Assembly (NCBI GenBank): GCA_963729215.1
Contig: CAVSND010000006.1
Span: forward strand, 248,001 to 312,000
Direction of reading: 5' to 3'
DNA length: 64,000 nucleotides
Source: CAVQJU01 sp963729215
GTDB taxonomy: Bacteria > Acidobacteriota > Vicinamibacteria > Vicinamibacterales > CAVVIG01
Shown here one piece after another: positions 1 through 7,847 of the stretch. The translations under genes and the position numbers were made by a program. The notes under the pieces were generated by a model. It did not search any database. It saw only the letters and a program-made list of their open reading frames with translations, and was not told the origin of the DNA. The stretch's first letter is position 1. Each line of letters starts with the position of its first letter.

Positions 1-2
1 GC

Positions 3-491
3 CCGTTCGTGATGATGACCGAGCCAGGCGGCGCGTTCTTCGACGAAGCCGAAGCCGCGCAGCTGCACGACTTCCTGCTCAAGGGTGGATTCCTGTGGGT
101 CGACGACTTCTGGGGCGATTACGCGTTCAACCACTGGGCCGGTGAAATCGCCAAGGCGCTTCCCCCGGAGCGATATCCGATTATCGACGTCCCGCTGGAA
201 CACACGCTGTTTCACACGCTCTACGACATCCACCGCATTCCGCAGATTCCGTCGATCAATTTCTGGGGCCGGAGCGGACAGACATCAGAGCGCGGGCGCG
301 ACAGCGCCGTGCCGCATGTGCGCGCCATCCTGGATGAAGAAGGCGGGCGCATCATGGTGGTGATGACCCATAACACGGACTTCGGCGATGCCTTCGAACG
401 CGAAGGCGACGACCACGCCTACTTCCTGCAGTTCGCGCCGGAAGGGTACGCCTTCGGCGTGAACACGATCATCTATTCGATGACGCACTGA
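3..491 (+). CDS. DUF4159 domain protein, 5' end cut by the window edge
   Basis: The reading frame is open from the first bases of the window. The codons before the first GTG/ATG read P-F-V and join the conserved stretch V-M-M-T-E-P-G-G, so the true start lies upstream and this is the C-terminal part. The segment G-G-F-L-W-V-D-D-F-W-G and a late N-T-x-D-F-G-D-A stretch fit the DUF4159 family, a Rossmann-like domain common in Acidobacteriota, often near MoxR/vWA genes. The molecular role is unknown. The next gene starts about 30 bases downstream on the same strand, so the two may be co-transcribed. Confidence 0.8.
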   Translation, partial: PFVMMTEPGGAFFDEAEAAQLHDFLLKGGFLWVDDFWGDYAFNHWAGEIAKALPPERYPIIDVPLEHTLFHTLYDIHRIPQIPSINFWGRSGQTSERGRDSAVPHVRAILDEEGGRIMVVMTHNTDFGDAFEREGDDHAYFLQFAPEGYAFGVNTIIYSMTH

Positions 492-521
492 TCTCGCCTG
501 GAACCGGCAGCGGAGACGAAG

Positions 522-1394
522 ATGACCACGCATCCGAAAGTCGTTGCCAACGTCGTCGGCATCGCACTGGTACTGATCGCAGGCGCCGGCCTCTCCGGCG
601 CACAGGTTCACAAACCGCCCAAGGCCCCACCCTCGCTCCGGCTGTACATCTTCGACTGTGGCGTCATCCACACGATCAACGGCGATCCTTATTCGCTGAA
701 GAAGGAGGAGATGGCCTCGACGGAAATGTCCATTCCGTGCATCCTCGTCGCCCATCCGAAGGGAACCTTGATGTGGGATAACGGCTACATCCCGGATCGG
801 GCGTTCCCTCCCGGAGGAGGCCAGGCCACATCGGGCGTGGTCACGCAGGACAAGCCGCTGCTGCCCCAGTTGGCGGCCATCGGATATGCGCCGGGCGACA
901 TCACGTATCTGTCGATGTCCCACTATCACGGCGACCACGTCGCCAACGCGAACGCCTTCGCGGGTGCGACGTGGCTGGTCCGGAAGGTCGAACGCGACCG
1001 GATGTTCTCGGACACGCCGATTCCTCGTTCCGACCCGGCCAACTACAGCGAACTGAAGAACAGCAAGACGATCCTGCTCGACAAGGACGAGTGGGACGTG
1101 TTTCGGGATGGCACCGTGATCATCAAATCCACCCCCGGCCACACGCCGGGGCATAACGTGCTCTTCCTCAAGCTAAAGAAGACAGGGCCTGTCGTCCTGA
1201 GCGGCGACCTCTATCACTACCCGGAAGAGCGCACGCTCAATCGTCTGCCGGTGGCTGACTTCAACAAGGAACAGACGGCGGCTTCACGCGCCGAGCTGGA
1301 GACGTTTCTCAAGAAGACCGGCGCCCAGCTCTGGATCGAACACGACATCATCGCGAACGCGAAGCTGAAAAAGGCGCCGGCGTTCTACGACTAG
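522..1394 (+). CDS. exported metallo-beta-lactamase-fold hydrolase (AHL-lactonase-like family)
   Basis: A 290-residue protein with a hydrophobic N-terminal export signal (about residues 8-27). The metal-binding motif S-M-S-H-Y-H-G-D-H lies at residues 131-139, giving H134, H136, D138 and H139. Further ligands are plausible in T-P-G-H-T-P-G-H, S-G-D-L-Y-H and the late I-E-H-D. This matches the MBL superfamily and most resembles entries labelled N-acyl homoserine lactonase family, but substrate cannot be inferred: that subgroup covers many lactone and ester hydrolases. The signal peptide suggests action outside the cytoplasm, unlike classic AiiA. It follows the DUF4159 gene closely. Confidence 0.85.
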   Translation: MTTHPKVVANVVGIALVLIAGAGLSGAQVHKPPKAPPSLRLYIFDCGVIHTINGDPYSLKKEEMASTEMSIPCILVAHPKGTLMWDNGYIPDRAFPPGGGQATSGVVTQDKPLLPQLAAIGYAPGDITYLSMSHYHGDHVANANAFAGATWLVRKVERDRMFSDTPIPRSDPANYSELKNSKTILLDKDEWDVFRDGTVIIKSTPGHTPGHNVLFLKLKKTGPVVLSGDLYHYPEERTLNRLPVADFNKEQTAASRAELETFLKKTGAQLWIEHDIIANAKLKKAPAFYD

Positions 1395-1564
1395 ACTGCG
1401 CTCCTCCCGAGGGGGCGCGGATTTCTTCACGGCGCGCGGGGATGTTTCCGCGCACTTCTCGAGCACGACCCGTGTGCTCGGGCGTTTCAGGAAGCAAACC
1501 ACGGGCCCACGTTCGATATTTCCTCACTGGCACATCCGTTGCGAAGCCCGGCGGCGGGGGCGAA

Positions 1565-2077
1565 ATGGATCTGCTGCGGGCCGTCGAAAATAGCGGGTTC
1601 GGGATCTGGGTACGCGAGTCGGGTTCGGTGTGGTCCTACCCGACCATCATCTTCCTGCACGCAGTCGGTCTCACCTTCGTCGCCGGCGTGAATGCGGCGA
1701 TGGACCTCAGGCTCCTCGGATTCGCGCCACGGCTCCCGGTCACGTCCATGGCAGGACTGTTCCCGGTGATGTGGGTTGGCTTCTGGATCAACGCGCTGTC
1801 GGGTCTCGCGCTGCTGATAGCCGACGCCTCGACGATGATGGTCAGCTGGGTGTTCTGGGTGAAGATGGCCGCCATCGCGCTGGCGGTCGTGAACTTGATC
1901 GTCATCCGGCGGCTGATGTTCGTCGATGTTCCCGAGTCCGGGATCGCGCGGGACATCGTTCCGGTGCGCGTGAAGATGCTCGCCGGCACCTCGCTGTTCT
2001 TCTGGACAGCTGCCTTGACGGCCGGCCGGCTGACGGCCTACCTCGGAGCCGGCGCCCTCGCCAAAGGGAGCCACTGA
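1565..2077 (+). CDS. four-helix membrane protein, type A (paralogue of the gene at 24083)
   Basis: I place the start at the ATG at 1565, after a G-rich Shine-Dalgarno-like stretch; upstream in-frame codons look non-coding. The protein has about four hydrophobic segments. It starts M-D-L-L-R-A-V-E-N-S and holds a conserved histidine in the first helix (I-F-L-H-A-V-G). It resembles the protein at 24083-24562, which has L-T-L-H-T-M-G in the same place, and both are followed at once by a second, related membrane protein. It belongs to the loose DUF6644/DUF2214-like group of unknown function. The membrane histidine could be a haem ligand; that is inference. Confidence 0.7.
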   Translation: MDLLRAVENSGFGIWVRESGSVWSYPTIIFLHAVGLTFVAGVNAAMDLRLLGFAPRLPVTSMAGLFPVMWVGFWINALSGLALLIADASTMMVSWVFWVKMAAIALAVVNLIVIRRLMFVDVPESGIARDIVPVRVKMLAGTSLFFWTAALTAGRLTAYLGAGALAKGSH

Positions 2078-2081
2078 CGTG

Positions 2082-2585
2082 ATGCCTTGGGTCGAAACGT
2101 TCGCCCGCTATCTGCACGGAACGCGTCTCAGCTGGGCCGTCGCCGGCGGCTACCTGTGGATCTGGCCGCTTTGCGAGACGCTGCACTTCATCGGCATGGG
2201 ACTGCTGGTCGGCATTGTCGGCGTGCTCGATCTGCGGATGCTGGGCATCGGCAAGCGGCTCGTTCCCGGACCATTCGAACGGCTCATCCCGTGGGCGATC
2301 GGCGGGTTCCTGATCAATCTCGTGACCGGCTTCCTGTTCTTCACGGGCGATCCCTTCCAGTACATTCACAACACCGTGTTCTGGCTGAAGTTGCTGTTCA
2401 TCCTGCTCGCCGGGATCAACGCGCTGCTGTTCTACGCCACCGGCATCGCCCGCCGGGTGGACGTCCTTGGCCCCGGCGACGATGCGCCATGGAGCGCGAA
2501 GGTGATCGCGGCGACGTCCCTGGCGCTGTGGATTGGCGTGATCTATTGGGGTCGGATGCTGCCGTTTCTCGGTGGCGCTTTCTAG
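2082..2585 (+). CDS. four-helix membrane protein, type B (DUF6644/DUF2214-like)
   Basis: It starts a few bases after the type A gene stops (GTG at 2079 or ATG at 2082; I prefer ATG). About 167 residues with four hydrophobic segments. The stretch C-E-T-L-H-F-I-G-M-G-L-L-V-G carries an in-membrane histidine, and the end is Y-W-G-R-M-L-P-F-L-G-G-A-F. The C-terminal half of the protein at 24562-25536 has the same layout (E-T-I-H-F-L-G, then Y-G-G-R-M-L-P-F-I-G-H-A-F), so types A and B occur as neighbours twice in this window. Function unknown. The tight spacing implies co-expression and probably a complex. Confidence 0.75.
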   Translation: MPWVETFARYLHGTRLSWAVAGGYLWIWPLCETLHFIGMGLLVGIVGVLDLRMLGIGKRLVPGPFERLIPWAIGGFLINLVTGFLFFTGDPFQYIHNTVFWLKLLFILLAGINALLFYATGIARRVDVLGPGDDAPWSAKVIAATSLALWIGVIYWGRMLPFLGGAF

Positions 2586-2780
2586 CGCGGCGCTCAACAA
2601 CCCGAAAAAATCCCCGACAACCGGGCAATTGTCCTCACCGCGCCCGGCAGCGTGAACGCCAGGCCCTCGTACTTCACTGGATTTCCGACGCATCGCGACG
2701 GCACGGGCATTGCCTCGTCTGTCAACGTGATCGATTTCAGCGCCGGCACGTTACTCAGGCACGTCAGGGAGGGTGCGGTC

Positions 2781-3221
2781 ATGCGCTCGAGCTTTTCGTG
2801 GATGCTGGCAGCGGCGATCGCCTGGTCAGGCGCGACGGCGATGGCAGGCGGCCAGCGGACGACCGACACCAGGATCCCATCACTGCTCAGGCCCTCGCTG
2901 GCCGGCAGCGACAACTTCAACGCGTACTGCGCGCCGTGCCACGGGCGCACCGGGACCGGTGATGGCCCGGTGGCGCAGGCGCTCACAACGCGACCGGCCG
3001 ATCTGACGACACTGGCCGTTCGCAACGACGGCGTGTTTCCCAGCAGGAGCGTGCGCGAATTCGTGACGCATGGGAATCCCGCCATTGCCGCGCACGGATC
3101 GAGCGACATGCCGATCTGGGGGCCGACATTCCGCTCGCTCGAGCCCTCGGACACACTCGTCGCGACTCGCATTGCGAACATCGTGGCTTACCTGGAGTCC
3201 ATCCAGCAGGAGCGGAAGTGA
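2781..3221 (+). CDS. exported monohaem c-type cytochrome
   Basis: The start at ATG 2781 follows A-G-G-G-A-G-G-G and opens a clear signal peptide ending near A-M-A-G-G. C-A-P-C-H (residues 50-54) is a covalent haem c motif with H54 as proximal ligand. M-P-I-W-G near residue 110 supplies the expected distal methionine, typical of class I / cbb3-type cytochrome c domains. About 146 residues, a normal length for a single-domain periplasmic carrier. It lies downstream of the paired membrane proteins and 7 bases before the HemG-like gene, suggesting a small redox cluster. Confidence 0.88.
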   Translation: MRSSFSWMLAAAIAWSGATAMAGGQRTTDTRIPSLLRPSLAGSDNFNAYCAPCHGRTGTGDGPVAQALTTRPADLTTLAVRNDGVFPSRSVREFVTHGNPAIAAHGSSDMPIWGPTFRSLEPSDTLVATRIANIVAYLESIQQERK

Positions 3222-3228
3222 GGGCACC

Positions 3229-3819
3229 ATGAAAGCTGTTGTCTTCTACGCGACCCGTGAAGGCCAGGCCCGCCGCGTCGCCGAGCGCGTCGCGGCGGAT
3301 CTTCGCGCCCGGCAAACGGGCGTGGATGTGTTCGACGTCAAAAACCTCCAGTCGGGGATCGACTGGACACCGTACGACTTCGCGTGTGTGGTCGCATCAG
3401 TACACGCCGGCCGGCACGAGCGCGAAATGGTCCGCTTCGTCAAAAGGTGTCGGAACGAGCTCCAGCGGGTGGGCGCGGTCTTCCTCTCGCTCACGCTGTC
3501 GGAGGCCGGCGCCGAGGATCCGGCCAAGCCGCGGGCACTACGCGAACAGAGCCGTGCCGACGTTCAACGGATGATCGATGGCTTTATCGCCGACACCGGA
3601 TGGCGGCCCGAACGGATTCTGCCCGTCGCCGGGGCGCTCGCCTACAGCAAGTACAACGTTCTCATCAGATTTGTGATGAAACGGATTGCACGAAAGGCCG
3701 GCGCGCCGACGGACACCTCGCGCGATTACGAGTTCACCGACTGGGCGGCGATCGATCGGTTCGTGGCCGAGTCTGTCACGCATCCGCCGGCACCGGGTGT
3801 TCTTCAGAGCAGCCCATGA
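3229..3819 (+). CDS. hemG: HemG-like flavodoxin (menaquinone-dependent protoporphyrinogen IX dehydrogenase)
   Basis: The ATG at 3229 opens M-K-A-V-V-F-Y-A-T-R-E-G-Q, a flavodoxin FMN-phosphate loop. The C-terminal signature Y-S-K-Y-N-V-L-I-R-F, then T-D-T-S-R-D-Y-E-F-T-D-W, is characteristic of HemG, which oxidises protoporphyrinogen IX to protoporphyrin IX using FMN and the quinone pool. About 196 residues, close to the roughly 180 of HemG proteins. The upstream neighbour is a cytochrome c, fitting a haem/redox context. No other haem-synthesis gene is in the window, so a general flavodoxin-type oxidoreductase is the alternative. Confidence 0.75.
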   Translation: MKAVVFYATREGQARRVAERVAADLRARQTGVDVFDVKNLQSGIDWTPYDFACVVASVHAGRHEREMVRFVKRCRNELQRVGAVFLSLTLSEAGAEDPAKPRALREQSRADVQRMIDGFIADTGWRPERILPVAGALAYSKYNVLIRFVMKRIARKAGAPTDTSRDYEFTDWAAIDRFVAESVTHPPAPGVLQSSP

Positions 3820-3879
3820 ACCTGATTTCTTCGTTGATGGAATTGCGACGCGAACCCATTGTTCCAAGGAGATACGCCG

Positions 3880-4335
3880 ATGGCCACAGTCAAAGTCTCG
3901 GATCACTTCACGGCGCCGATCGAAAAAGTCTTCCGCTACTTCTCCGATGTCGAACACGCGCCCGCACATGTCTCGGGCATCAAACGAATCGACATGTTGA
4001 CCACCGGCCCCATCGGGTTGGGAAGCCGCTGGCGTGAGACCCGGGAGACGCTCGACGTGACGGACAGCGCTGAGATGGAGGTCACCTCGTTCGAACGAAA
4101 TCGAACATATACGATTACCCATCACAAGGGGGGCGTCCGAATCGACACGTTGTTCTGGTTTGAACCCTCGGAGAAGGACGGGACGACGGTCAGTGTCGAG
4201 TTCGAGATCGATACGGGCGGGCTGCCGCCAGGCATTCTGGCGCCGCTCAACTGGGCGATCGCGGGAAAGGTCCGGGAAGTGCTGGGCCACGACCTCGCGG
4301 ATTTGAAGAAATCCCTCGAACTTGGCGTGCCCTAG
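3880..4335 (+). CDS. SRPBCC-fold protein (polyketide cyclase/START-like)
   Basis: The ATG at 3880 is chosen because A-A-G-G-A-G sits seven bases upstream. The 151-residue protein begins M-A-T-V-K-V-S-D-H-F-T-A-P-I-E-K-V-F, the usual first strand and helix of the SRPBCC ligand-binding fold (D-x-x-x-x-P-x-E-x-V-F). It ends with the long amphipathic helix expected of the fold. There is no signal peptide, so it is cytoplasmic. Such proteins bind hydrophobic ligands and the ligand cannot be read from sequence. It starts about 60 bases after hemG. Confidence 0.8.
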   Translation: MATVKVSDHFTAPIEKVFRYFSDVEHAPAHVSGIKRIDMLTTGPIGLGSRWRETRETLDVTDSAEMEVTSFERNRTYTITHHKGGVRIDTLFWFEPSEKDGTTVSVEFEIDTGGLPPGILAPLNWAIAGKVREVLGHDLADLKKSLELGVP

Positions 4336-4361
4336 AGAGCGTCTCGTCGAAAGTCAGCGCG

Positions 4362-4766
4362 TCAGAGTTGTTTCGGGGCTCGGCGGAGCGGGAGCAGCGC
4401 GCGAAGCCGTGGCTCGCGCAAGAAGATGCCAAGCCAGGCGAGCAGACACGTCGTCAGCGGCACGAGGGCCGGGTACGGCTCTCCGATTCGGACGTAGGAC
4501 GCGATGGCGCCGCCGAGGTACCCCGTGAGCAGGACGGTCCCGAGCACGGCCGTCTGTGGAATCAGGTACAGCGCGACGCACACGAGCTGGACGATCCCGA
4601 TGCCGTTGATCGCCCCGGGCGCGTAGCCGATCCTTCCCCACTCCGAGACGTACCACGCGTTGTGCGTCAGCTTCCAGCGCGCGCTCGACAGCAGGATGAA
4701 CACGGGAACGACGGTGACCAGGCGACCCGTCCAGGTGATCCACGTATTGAATCGCGTTGTCGCCAT
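4362..4766 (-). CDS. DoxX-like four-helix membrane protein
   Basis: 134 residues starting at ATG 4766, whose A is shared with the upstream gene's stop in a T-G-A-T-G overlap, so the two are translationally coupled. Four hydrophobic segments and motifs such as V-P-V-F-I-L-L-S-S-A-R-W-K and L-L-T-G-Y-L-G-G-A-I-A fit DoxX-like (DoxX_2) proteins. These are small membrane proteins of mostly unknown role, often tied to redox or detoxification clusters. The partner gene just upstream is frameshifted. Confidence 0.8.
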   Translation of the reverse strand: MATTRFNTWITWTGRLVTVVPVFILLSSARWKLTHNAWYVSEWGRIGYAPGAINGIGIVQLVCVALYLIPQTAVLGTVLLTGYLGGAIASYVRIGEPYPALVPLTTCLLAWLGIFLREPRLRALLPLRRAPKQL

Positions 4767-5823
4767 CACCGATCCTTCGTCGCCTTCATGTCGCCTTCCA
4801 CGATGTGGAAGATGAGATGGTCCGGAAAGAAATCGAGCCTGACGCCCATCACCGCAAACGTCGTCTCGGACAGGGCGACCATTTCCTGCTTGTCCTTGCC
4901 GCCGATATCCATCGACAGCGTGTCGCCCGTCAGCGTGACGTTGAAGTGCGAGACCTGATTCGGATCGTCCGGGGCCTTGAACGTATAGCTGCCCACGTGC
5001 TTCGACAGGATCTCGGGCGCGACCTTGACCGCGAGCTTTTTCTCGTCTGACGCCTTGCCGACCAGGTGCGCGGCGTCCTTCTCGTTTTCGTTGCAGACGT
5101 ATTCGAGCATCTCGGTGTCGGCGACGATTTCGGCGTGAACCGGCACCGTGAATGCCCGCTTGTAGATCTGCGGATCGTCGAACCGCACCTCGATGTCGAG
5201 CCGGCCAAAGCTGCCGCGCTTGATCCGCTCGGTTGTCTTGAGGGCTTCCGTATGCGGATGGCCGCCGTAGTCGAGCCACGTCGTCTCGTTGAAGCCGATG
5301 CTGTCAATCACCAGCGTGTCCCCTTCCCAGCGTCCGACCGAGTAGCCCATGAAGCTCGGATTGGGATCCGTGGGAAGGTGACGCCCGTCCATGAAGATCT
5401 GCCTGAACAACGAGGCCTTCATACAACATCGCCATCATGGACGGCGTCTGGATGATGCGGACCCAGCTGTTGGGCGCGAAAAACTGCCTGGGCCCTGGCG
5501 GCAGGCAGCGATAGGTCGACGGGTCGTCTTTGCCGAGATCTTCCATGCGCTGCTTGTAGAGGGCGACCGCCGCGGGATCGATTTCGTCCGGCTTCAGGTC
5601 GACGCTGACATTGCTGGTGTAGGGATCGGCGTCGAAGCGCCACAGGCCGGAGAGATCCGGTGCGCCGGCCAGCGCGCGGCGCCGGGGCCGCCAGATCCGG
5701 CTTGCCCTCCTTGGTACGGGGAATGCCGGCCGTCGGCTGTTTCAGCCATTGGGCGTCGACCGCCGGCGCCATCAGTAACAGCAGGACTGCCGCAGCCGGC
5801 CCAACGAGAGAAACACGTGACAT
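4766..5823 (-). pseudogene. secreted K-P-D-L-S-G family protein, broken by two frameshifts
   Basis: The start is ATG 5823, after G-G-A-G, with a signal peptide ending V-D-A-Q. The mature start Q-W-L-K-Q-P-T-A-G-I-P-R matches the gene at 63682. The frame shifts by one base near 5677 (before A-L-A-G-A-P-D-L-S-G-L-W) and again near 5418 (between M-L-Y-E and A-S-L-F-R-Q-I-F). The third piece runs through G-R-W-E-G-D-T-L-V-I-D-S-I-G-F-N to the stop at 4766. Putting the frames together gives a full-length protein of about 350 residues, like the paralogues at 27185, 41290 and 43485. The enzymatic role of the family is unknown. Confidence 0.75.
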
Positions 5824-5841
5824 CGGCGACACTCCTTTCGG

Positions 5842-6825
5842 TCAGCGTGTCAGCAGCTTTGCCGTCCACCACAGGAACCCCGCGGGGTCCTTCACGATCG
5901 CGGACCGGTACCCGTAGGGAATATCCTGCGGCGGACGAACCACCGTGCCCCCCGCCGCAAGCGCCTTAGCATACGCCGTCTCGACGTCGTCCACGCGCAC
6001 GAAGAATCCCCCGGCAGGGATCCCCTCCCGGCTCTCCGGTTCTCCCATCTCGATCACCGCATCGCCGATGCGGACGGAGGCGTGCATGACACGGCCCGCA
6101 TGTTCCATCACCGCGAGTTCCTCCGCCCCGAACGCCGCCTTCAGAAACGCGATGTATTTTCGTGCGCCTGCCGGGTGCAGGTACGGCATCACGGATCCCG
6201 AATCCGCAGCAGGGTCTTCGGCACCTCTGCCGGATGAGAGGCGTGTGGCGATGTACCAGTAGTTACCGAACGCATCCTCGACAAACGCCGACCGTTCTCC
6301 GTACGGCCGATCGGCGGGCTCGCCCATGGCGCCCATGAGCGTCGTCGCACCAGCCTCGAGCGCGCGACGGTAGGCCGCGTCACAATCGTCCACGAACACG
6401 TGAAACGCTCCGGGCAGATTGCCGTGTTCCGCCGCCGACCCGCCGCCAATCATCAGCAGGGAGTCGCCGGTCTTTACCTCGGCGTAGAAGCCGTAGGCGT
6501 TCTCGGTCGTGTCTCGCCGCACTTCTTCGGCGTCGAACGTGCGTTTCAGGAACTCGACCAGCTCGGGCGCCCGCTCGTGAATGATGAACGGCGACACGGT
6601 ACGGAACGCCGCACGAATCTCTGTCGCAGCACTCGTCGACATGGAAATCCTCCCTTGCAGCTCGGTCTTTAATCGCTTCTTGAAGTCCGGCGACGGGAGG
6701 TGGCGCAACACATCGGCCACCTCGGCCAGCGCCTGGAGCCCCGGCTGGACATTCGCCGGCGCCGCTCCCGAGAACCCCGACTCGATGAGCTGATCCAGCT
6801 GCTCCGACAGCGGGTGTTCAGCCAT
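5842..6825 (-). CDS. two-domain VOC (glyoxalase/bleomycin-resistance) protein with N-terminal sigma-adjacent segment
   Basis: 327 residues. Residues 1-60 hold a short helical stretch (E-V-A-D-V-L-R-H-L-P-S-P-D-F-K), a pattern found in proteins encoded beside ECF sigma factors. Two VOC domains follow, about residues 75-195 and 210-325, each with the beta-alpha-beta pattern and endings D-A-F-G-N-Y-W-Y and D-P-A-G-F-L-W-W of PhnB-like glyoxalases. VOC domains usually pair to build a metal-binding active site; substrate is unknown. It overlaps the sigma factor by eight bases. Whether the N-terminus acts as an anti-sigma module is inference. Confidence 0.8.
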   Translation of the reverse strand: MAEHPLSEQLDQLIESGFSGAAPANVQPGLQALAEVADVLRHLPSPDFKKRLKTELQGRISMSTSAATEIRAAFRTVSPFIIHERAPELVEFLKRTFDAEEVRRDTTENAYGFYAEVKTGDSLLMIGGGSAAEHGNLPGAFHVFVDDCDAAYRRALEAGATTLMGAMGEPADRPYGERSAFVEDAFGNYWYIATRLSSGRGAEDPAADSGSVMPYLHPAGARKYIAFLKAAFGAEELAVMEHAGRVMHASVRIGDAVIEMGEPESREGIPAGGFFVRVDDVETAYAKALAAGGTVVRPPQDIPYGYRSAIVKDPAGFLWWTAKLLTR

Positions 6826-7342
6826 GGGCGCCCTCCAGTTGAGCCCGCAGGTTTTCGATGGCCCGAAGCTGAAGCTGTTTCACGGCGCCCTCGCTCCGCC
6901 CCAACACCTGGGCAATCTCCTTGATGCTCTTCTGCTCCACGAATCGCAGGCGAATCACGCGGGCCTGCGCGTCCGGAAGCCGGTCCACCAGCTGAAACAG
7001 GATGACGTGGCGCTCGATCTCCTGCGGAACGACGCGCTCGAGCTCGTCAACCGGTTGCCCCGACTCGCGGCCCGAGCGCTTGTAGTGGTCCGCAACGGCA
7101 CGCGAGGCAATCCGCAGCAGCCATGCCACAAAGGGCGCGCCCCGCCACTCGAACCGGCCCAGGCCGGCCAGCGCCTCGCGGAACACATCCGCGGTCAGGT
7201 CTTCGGCTTCATGCCGCCCTCGCACCCGGCGCGCGATGTAGGCGTAGACGCGATAGAAATTCTCCTCGTACAGCTCGCCGAAACGCGAAGGATCGCGTTG
7301 CGCCTCCTCGATGCGCAGCCGGTCGTCGGCGCCTGGTGTCAT
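6818..7342 (-). CDS. ECF RNA polymerase sigma factor
   Basis: 174 residues. Region 2 is visible as F-G-E-L-Y-E-E-N-F-Y-R-V-Y-A-Y-I-A-R-R-V and E-A-E-D-L-T-A-D-V-F. Region 4 ends with a helix-turn-helix, S-I-K-E-I-A-Q-V-L-G-R-S-E-G-A-V-K-Q-L. This is the normal two-region ECF (sigma-70 family) layout, with a hydrophilic linker between. It overlaps the next gene, the two-VOC protein, by eight bases, so both are one transcript. No typical membrane anti-sigma factor lies beside it. Confidence 0.9.
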   Translation of the reverse strand: MTPGADDRLRIEEAQRDPSRFGELYEENFYRVYAYIARRVRGRHEAEDLTADVFREALAGLGRFEWRGAPFVAWLLRIASRAVADHYKRSGRESGQPVDELERVVPQEIERHVILFQLVDRLPDAQARVIRLRFVEQKSIKEIAQVLGRSEGAVKQLQLRAIENLRAQLEGAHG

Positions 7343-7398
7343 GCCTGCGTTGGTGCTCTCTTGACTAATCCGCGGAAGGGGTCAAAACGTTACGGTGA

Positions 7399-7455
7399 CG
7401 AGAAGAGAACGCGGAGACGGTTTTAACACAGAGATCGCGGAGGTCGCGGAGATAT
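7399..7455. repeat. interspersed repeat family A, left half only
   Basis: It begins G-A-G-A-A-C-G-C-G-G-A-G-A-C-G-G-T-T-T-T and continues A-A-C-A-C-A-G-A-G-A-T-C-G-C-G-G-A-G, nearly the same as 9321-9370. The right arm of the hairpin is missing here and the sequence runs straight into the beta-helix copy. Other members lie at 9321, 22209 and 28078. Confidence 0.8.
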
Positions 7456-7458
7456 ACA

Positions 7459-7838
7459 TCCGCGCCGACGGGCGAACCGTCCGTCGCCGACGTCAGATAA
7501 GGGCTCGCCGCCGTCAGCTGATAGTTCCCGCCGGCGATGTCCGCGAAGCCCACCGCGGCGACGTTCGCCGGAAAGAAATTGTCCGTCGGGTAGGTCGCGG
7601 CATGCCCCGCCGTAAATACGTTGCGCCGGAAGATCGAGCATGGATAGTGCTGGGTGATCGTGCCGTTGCCGGCCGCCGTTCCGCTGCCTTTGATGGCCCA
7701 GATGTTGCCGGGAACGATGTTGTTGGTGAAAGACACTCCGAGCGCCGCGGGGCCGTCCGCGAACACAACCGACGTGCCGTCCGTGAAGACCGTGTTGTGA
7801 TCAACCGTGATGCCATCGCCGCCATACGTGAGCAGCAT
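7459..7838 (-). pseudogene. diverged copy of the 3' part of the beta-helix gene
   Basis: By eye about nine in ten bases match 9468-9847, the end of the complete beta-helix gene. The encoded stretch L-L-T-Y-G-G-D-G-I-T-V-D-H-N-T-V-F-T-D-G and the later A-T-Y-P-T-D-N-F-F-P-A-N-V-A-A-V-G-F match that protein, but there is no 5' end. Similarity stops abruptly near 7838, where proteobacterial-type nadC sequence begins. With the repeat at 7399 it forms one arm of a pair of direct repeats around the foreign block. The substitutions argue against a simple assembly duplicate. Confidence 0.8.
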
Positions 7839-7847
7839 CGCACAGGG

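Noticed and set aside
522..1394. Quorum-quenching AHL lactonase as a firm call
   Set aside because: The MBL motif is generic and the protein is exported; no residues specific for AHL binding can be assigned.
7395..7847. N-terminal extension fused to NadC
   Set aside because: These codons are antisense to the beta-helix fragment; only sequence from about 7848 resembles NadC. A read-through protein is possible but not supported.
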